Shown here: positions 6,025 to 6,957 of the stretch, one piece after another
Numbering within the stretch: position 1 is the first letter of the stretch
Layout of the letters: the number at the start of each line of letters is the position of its first letter
DNA from: Ignavibacteria bacterium
GTDB taxonomy: Bacteria > Bacteroidota > Ignavibacteria > Ignavibacteriales > Ignavibacteriaceae
NCBI GenBank assembly: GCA_029863735.1
Contig: JAOTUT010000080.1
Span: 1-6,957, forward strand
Length of the DNA stretch: 6,957 bases
Reading direction: 5' to 3'
The notes under the pieces: model-generated
Database searches by the model: none
The model's input: the letters and a program-made list of their open reading frames with translations, nothing else
What the model was told of the DNA's origin: nothing
Made by a program: the position numbers and the translations under genes

Positions 6025-6898
6025 AGAATATCCATTTATAACCAAAAATTATTGTTACAATTACATGAATTATCATTATAACGAACATTGTAATCGAAAA
6101 AGGTAGATGAAAAATGTGCCATTGATGAAAAAGTTTTTGAGAAGTTCTGAGCATAGCAATCCTTCTTGCCATAATCATTTCAGACTTTGCTGCTATCAAA
6201 AGTTCTTTTCGTTCATATTTGTCGTAGCCCAAAAGCTTCATTCTTTTTTTGAATCGCCTCATAACTCTTTGTATATCAAAAAAATCATGATGCAGGAATC
6301 TGATGGCTGTAAAAAATTTAAGGGATTTATACCTCTCAGAAGATGAAATTCTCTCAAATTCTGAAAGCGTTGATGTATCTTCGCTTAAAACGCTTCTTAC
6401 TCTAATTGCAAGTCTTTCTTTTATCTCTATAAGTTCCTGAATAGTCAGTTCTCTTCCTTCTATTGTTCTTGGAATCTGAAGGTAAATAAATCTTCCCACT
6501 ACACCGCTAAGTACTGCCACTACCATACTCCAGAAACTTACTGATACTATACCGCCGAATTTAAAGGCAGTATGATAAAGGACCAAGATAGGTCCAACTG
6601 AACAGAGAAATATATGAAGCTCAAGCCAGTGCTTCAAAAAACCAAGGTTGAAAAATATTCTGTACCTTTTTCGTATCATATAAATACCTACACCAAGTAG
6701 CATCATCAATGTGCCGACGATACCAAAACCATGCCCAAGTGCCCCGCTTGGTTTTAATAAAGTGTGGTCGGAATTGAAAAACCTTTCTTCGATCGGAGTT
6801 GTATAGTAGTCAAATCCATAAATCGCCAGTAAAATAGTAACGCTGATTCCTACGATAAGAAACAAGCGGACATATAATTTGTGAAGTTTTATATTCAT
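6023..6898 (-). CDS. Di-haem cytochrome b-like integral membrane protein
   Basis: The 291-residue protein has about five membrane helices, at roughly 10-28, 55-75, 92-112, 117-138 and 265-286. Two helices carry paired histidines with identical spacing: H95/H109 (WLELH, then VLYHT) and H264/H278 (HIFH, then MIIHV). This is the pattern for two stacked b-type haems held between two helices, as in ferric reductase/NOX and cytochrome b folds. H56 (GHGFG) is an extra candidate ligand or quinone-site residue. A long charged loop of about 115 residues (145-260) separates the fourth and fifth helices and is rich in basic residues, so it is probably cytoplasmic. Likely role: transmembrane electron transfer, perhaps as quinol oxidase or reductase partner of the multihaem cytochromes. 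It heads the gene series and is coupled to the TPR gene. The ATG at 6898 is the first in frame and has no clear Shine-Dalgarno. The exact family name is not certain. Confidence 0.85.
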   Translation of the reverse strand: MNIKLHKLYVRLFLIVGISVTILLAIYGFDYYTTPIEERFFNSDHTLLKPSGALGHGFGIVGTLMMLLGVGIYMIRKRYRIFFNLGFLKHWLELHIFLCSVGPILVLYHTAFKFGGIVSVSFWSMVVAVLSGVVGRFIYLQIPRTIEGRELTIQELIEIKERLAIRVRSVLSEDTSTLSEFERISSSERYKSLKFFTAIRFLHHDFFDIQRVMRRFKKRMKLLGYDKYERKELLIAAKSEMIMARRIAMLRTSQKLFHQWHIFHLPFSITMFVIMIIHVIVTIIFGYKWIF

Positions 6899-6907
6899 AA
6901 TCGCGCA

Positions 6908-6936
6908 ATTCTATGATAATTATTTTGTCTTTGCAA
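6908..6936 (-). promoter_or_regulatory. Possible promoter giving a near-leaderless mRNA for the cytochrome b-like gene
   Basis: TTGCAA (6936-6931) and TAGAAT (6913-6908) are 17 nt apart, a good sigma70-type pair. The -10 box ends only 9 nt before the ATG at 6898, so transcription would start within a few bases of the start codon. The absence of a Shine-Dalgarno fits this. Confidence 0.35.
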
Positions 6937-6957
6937 GTATTTAATTTATGATAAATG

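Noticed and set aside
6043..6045. TTG at 6045 as the start of the TPR protein
   Set aside because: A perfect AGGAGG sits 6 nt before the ATG at 6012, and the extra N-terminal residues would place polar sequence inside the overlap with the upstream gene.

Overview
The window is an AT-rich bacterial segment in which every credible gene lies on the minus strand, so transcription runs from the right edge to the left. The gene set is a redox chain: a di-haem b-type membrane cytochrome, a membrane-anchored TPR protein, a membrane-anchored ferredoxin/FAD/NAD(P) oxidoreductase, and two exported multihaem c-type cytochromes, with 20 CxxCH motifs in one and at least 22 in the other. Low GC, clear Shine-Dalgarno sites and large FDH/GAH-type multihaem cytochromes suggest the Bacteroidota/Chlorobi side, possibly an Ignavibacteria-like anaerobe. 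That placement is an inference from style and recollection, not from a marker gene.

Layout from right to left. (1) 6898-6023: five-helix cytochrome b-like protein with two His pairs, each spaced 14 residues, and a sigma70-like promoter almost touching the start codon. (2) 6012-5407: TPR protein whose perfect AGGAGG overlaps the stop codon of gene 1, so the two are translationally coupled. (3) 5406-4594: about 800 bases without an intact gene. It holds a minus-strand terminator-like hairpin (5199-5168), a possible new promoter (5123-5094), a very small ORF with a good RBS, and what looks like a decayed reading frame (5006-4653). (4) 4593-3253: oxidoreductase with an N-terminal membrane helix, an unusual double iron-sulfur motif and a circularly permuted flavoprotein layout. 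(5) 3232-1646: 20-haem cytochrome that appears to start at a rare ATT codon; starting it at the TTG at 3064 removes the signal peptide and two haem sites. (6) 1670-1: second multihaem cytochrome, overlapping gene 5 by 25 bases and running off the left edge. Its visible C-terminal half is a tandem array of 72-residue three-haem modules, two of which are nearly identical in DNA.

Inferred working model: NAD(P)H and/or quinol electrons pass through the membrane oxidoreductase and/or the b-type cytochrome to the 20-haem and then the 22-plus-haem periplasmic or extracellular cytochromes, as a long-range wire for respiration to an external or periplasmic acceptor. No outer-membrane porin, terminal reductase or cytochrome c maturation gene is visible, so the acceptor is unknown. 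The terminator-like hairpin suggests genes 1-2 and genes 4-6 form two adjacent transcription units.
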